Positions 5,059-6,124 of a stretch of DNA of 6,124 nt are shown here, in pieces (the first letter of the stretch is position 1; every line of letters starts with the position of its first letter). The notes below the pieces were generated by a model that saw nothing but the letters and a program-made list of their open reading frames with translations, was not told the DNA's origin and did not search any database. The DNA lies in the NCBI GenBank assembly GCA_021812735.1, contig JAKAMV010000307.1, forward strand, positions 1 to 6,124, given 5' to 3'. The stretch comes from Chloroflexota bacterium (GTDB lineage Bacteria; Chloroflexota; Limnocylindria; Limnocylindrales; CSP1-4). Position numbers and translations under genes: made by a program.

Positions 5059-6124
5059 CTATGCGCCCTTGCAGGACGACGGGACGGTGTTGGGATCGTA
5101 GTCGGTCCAACTCGGGATCGACAGGCTGAGCGGCCAGAGCGGGTCCATGCCCGGGACCGAGATCCACTTCTGGAGGTCGGCCTTGCCCTGGTCGGTGGTG
5201 TTGTCGAGGATCTGCGGGTCGAGCAGGATCGTGTTCGGACGGCCTGCGCCCGCGGTCTGCTCGACCTTCTGGCCGGTCAGCAGCTCGTAGGCGAGCTTGA
5301 CGCCCGCGCCGCCGACGGAGGCCGTGTTGGTGACGGCCGCGCCGACGAGGCCCGGGTAGTTGGTCGAGTCGAGCAGCTGGTTGACGAACGCGCCGATGTC
5401 GGCGTCGGCGATCGGCACGAACTTCTTGTTGGCGGCCTTGATCGCGTCAACGATCTGAGCGCCCATGCCGGACGCCCAGATGCCCTGGATCTGGTCGTAG
5501 GCGCCGCTGGCGATCTCGTCGTTGGTGATCTGGGTGGCGGTGGCCGGATCCCAGCCGGTGAACGTGCCGCCCGGGTTCTGGACCTTGATGTTCGGGAATT
5601 CCTTGAGCGCGTTGTTGAAGCCGATGTCGCGGTCCGAGTCAGCCGGGTGACCGGCGAGGCCGCGGGTGTACCACACGGTGCCCGTGCCGCCCATCTGCTT
5701 GAACAGCCACTCGGCGCCGAGCTGCGCGTACTTGACCTGGTTGTTGTAGAGGTTCCACGTGTTGGGGTCGGTCACGTACGCGTCGACCGAGACCGTCACG
5801 ATGCCCTTGGCGTGCGCCTCCTGGAGTGCGGGGTTGAGCGCGTCGGGATCGTTCGGGTTGAAGACGAGCGCATTGACGTTCTGCGAGATCAGCGTCCGCA
5901 GGTCGGACAGCTGCCCGGCCGCGTCGGTGTTGCGGTGGATGACGGTGATCGGACTGTTGATCTTGCTGGACCCGAGCGCGGTGGCCTCGGCCTTCGCCGT
6001 GCAGACCTGCTCCTCGCGGAAGCCGTTGCCCACGCCGCCGCCGTTCGAGTACCCGATCTTCCACATCTTGGCGGCCTGGCTGGCCGGCGCCTCGGTGGGA
6101 GCCGCGGTCGGCGCAGCAGTGGGA
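5059..6124 (-). CDS. Sugar ABC transporter substrate-binding protein, periplasmic-binding type 1 (N-terminus outside window)
   Basis: This is the exported sugar-binding subunit of the importer. The stop is TAG at 5059-5061, and the frame stays open to the window edge, so the signal peptide and start are missing. The first visible residues are a Pro/Ala/Thr-rich stretch (PTAAPTAAPTEAPASQAAK), typical of the flexible linker after a lipoprotein cysteine; the Met at 6066 follows it and is not the start. Counting from that Met, WKIGYSNGG (2-10) is the first strand of the type 1 fold. QLSDLRTLISQNVNALVFNP (52-71) and KGIVTVSVDAYV (87-98) match the Peripla_BP_4 pattern, with D95 where ribose- and galactose-type proteins contact the sugar. 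GIWASGMGAQIVDAIKAANK follows in the second lobe, then a C-terminal PSWTDYDPNTVPSSCKGA. Only two cysteines are visible, C22 and C332. The sugar is unknown; ribose, xylose and galactofuranose-type systems are the nearest models. Confidence 0.92.
   Translation of the reverse strand, partial: PTAAPTAAPTEAPASQAAKMWKIGYSNGGGVGNGFREEQVCTAKAEATALGSSKINSPITVIHRNTDAAGQLSDLRTLISQNVNALVFNPNDPDALNPALQEAHAKGIVTVSVDAYVTDPNTWNLYNNQVKYAQLGAEWLFKQMGGTGTVWYTRGLAGHPADSDRDIGFNNALKEFPNIKVQNPGGTFTGWDPATATQITNDEIASGAYDQIQGIWASGMGAQIVDAIKAANKKFVPIADADIGAFVNQLLDSTNYPGLVGAAVTNTASVGGAGVKLAYELLTGQKVEQTAGAGRPNTILLDPQILDNTTDQGKADLQKWISVPGMDPLWPLSLSIPSWTDYDPNTVPSSCKGA

Noticed and set aside
4032..5129. Long open frame on the + strand (365 codons) opposite the ATPase
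   Set aside because: Same low-information shadow composition. It runs through the intergenic hairpin and into the binding-protein gene, while the opposite strand has clear ABC ATPase motifs.
6064..6066. ATG at 6066 as the start of the binding protein
   Set aside because: The frame continues upstream through a Pro/Ala/Thr linker to the window edge. A start here would leave an exported protein with no signal peptide.
1..6124. CRISPR array, tRNA/rRNA, insertion sequence or phage-type module
   Set aside because: No spaced direct repeats, cloverleaf, transposase motifs or terminal repeats were seen. Coding is continuous and ordinary in composition throughout.

Overview
The window is high-GC DNA with dense, nearly gapless coding on both strands and strong G/C preference at third codon positions. 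This suits a high-GC Gram-positive or related lineage. I favour Actinomycetota (Thermoleophilia-like) or Chloroflexota, partly because of the Pro/Ala/Thr linker on the binding protein, but the lineage is an inference and cannot be fixed from this sequence.

Layout: positions 1-480 (+ strand) hold the last ~160 codons of an FAD-dependent oxidoreductase of the 2,4-dienoyl-CoA reductase / old-yellow-enzyme type. It converges tail to tail, with a 14-base gap, on a minus-strand operon that fills the rest of the window. In transcription order (right to left) the operon reads: substrate-binding protein (5059 to beyond 6124, N-terminus outside the window), a 67-base gap holding a perfect 17-bp hairpin, a tandem ATP-binding protein (3423-4991), permease 1 (2416-3426), permease 2 (1424-2419), and a ROK-family sugar kinase (495-1421). 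The two junctions between transport genes are ATGA overlaps, and the kinase GTG lies 2 bases after a TGA, so the last four genes look translationally coupled.

Together these genes describe a CUT2-type (ribose/xylose/galactose-like) monosaccharide importer. An exported binding protein delivers the sugar to a two-permease channel driven by a fused double ATPase, and the cytoplasmic ROK kinase phosphorylates the incoming sugar. The substrate is not readable from the sequence. The operon promoter and any regulator lie outside the window.

No clearly new system is seen. The points most worth a second look are the coherent decay of one ATPase site in the ATP-binding protein (signature motif of domain 1 plus Walker A and B of domain 2), the very stable hairpin just after the binding-protein gene, and a possible disulfide tying the two ends of the binding protein together.
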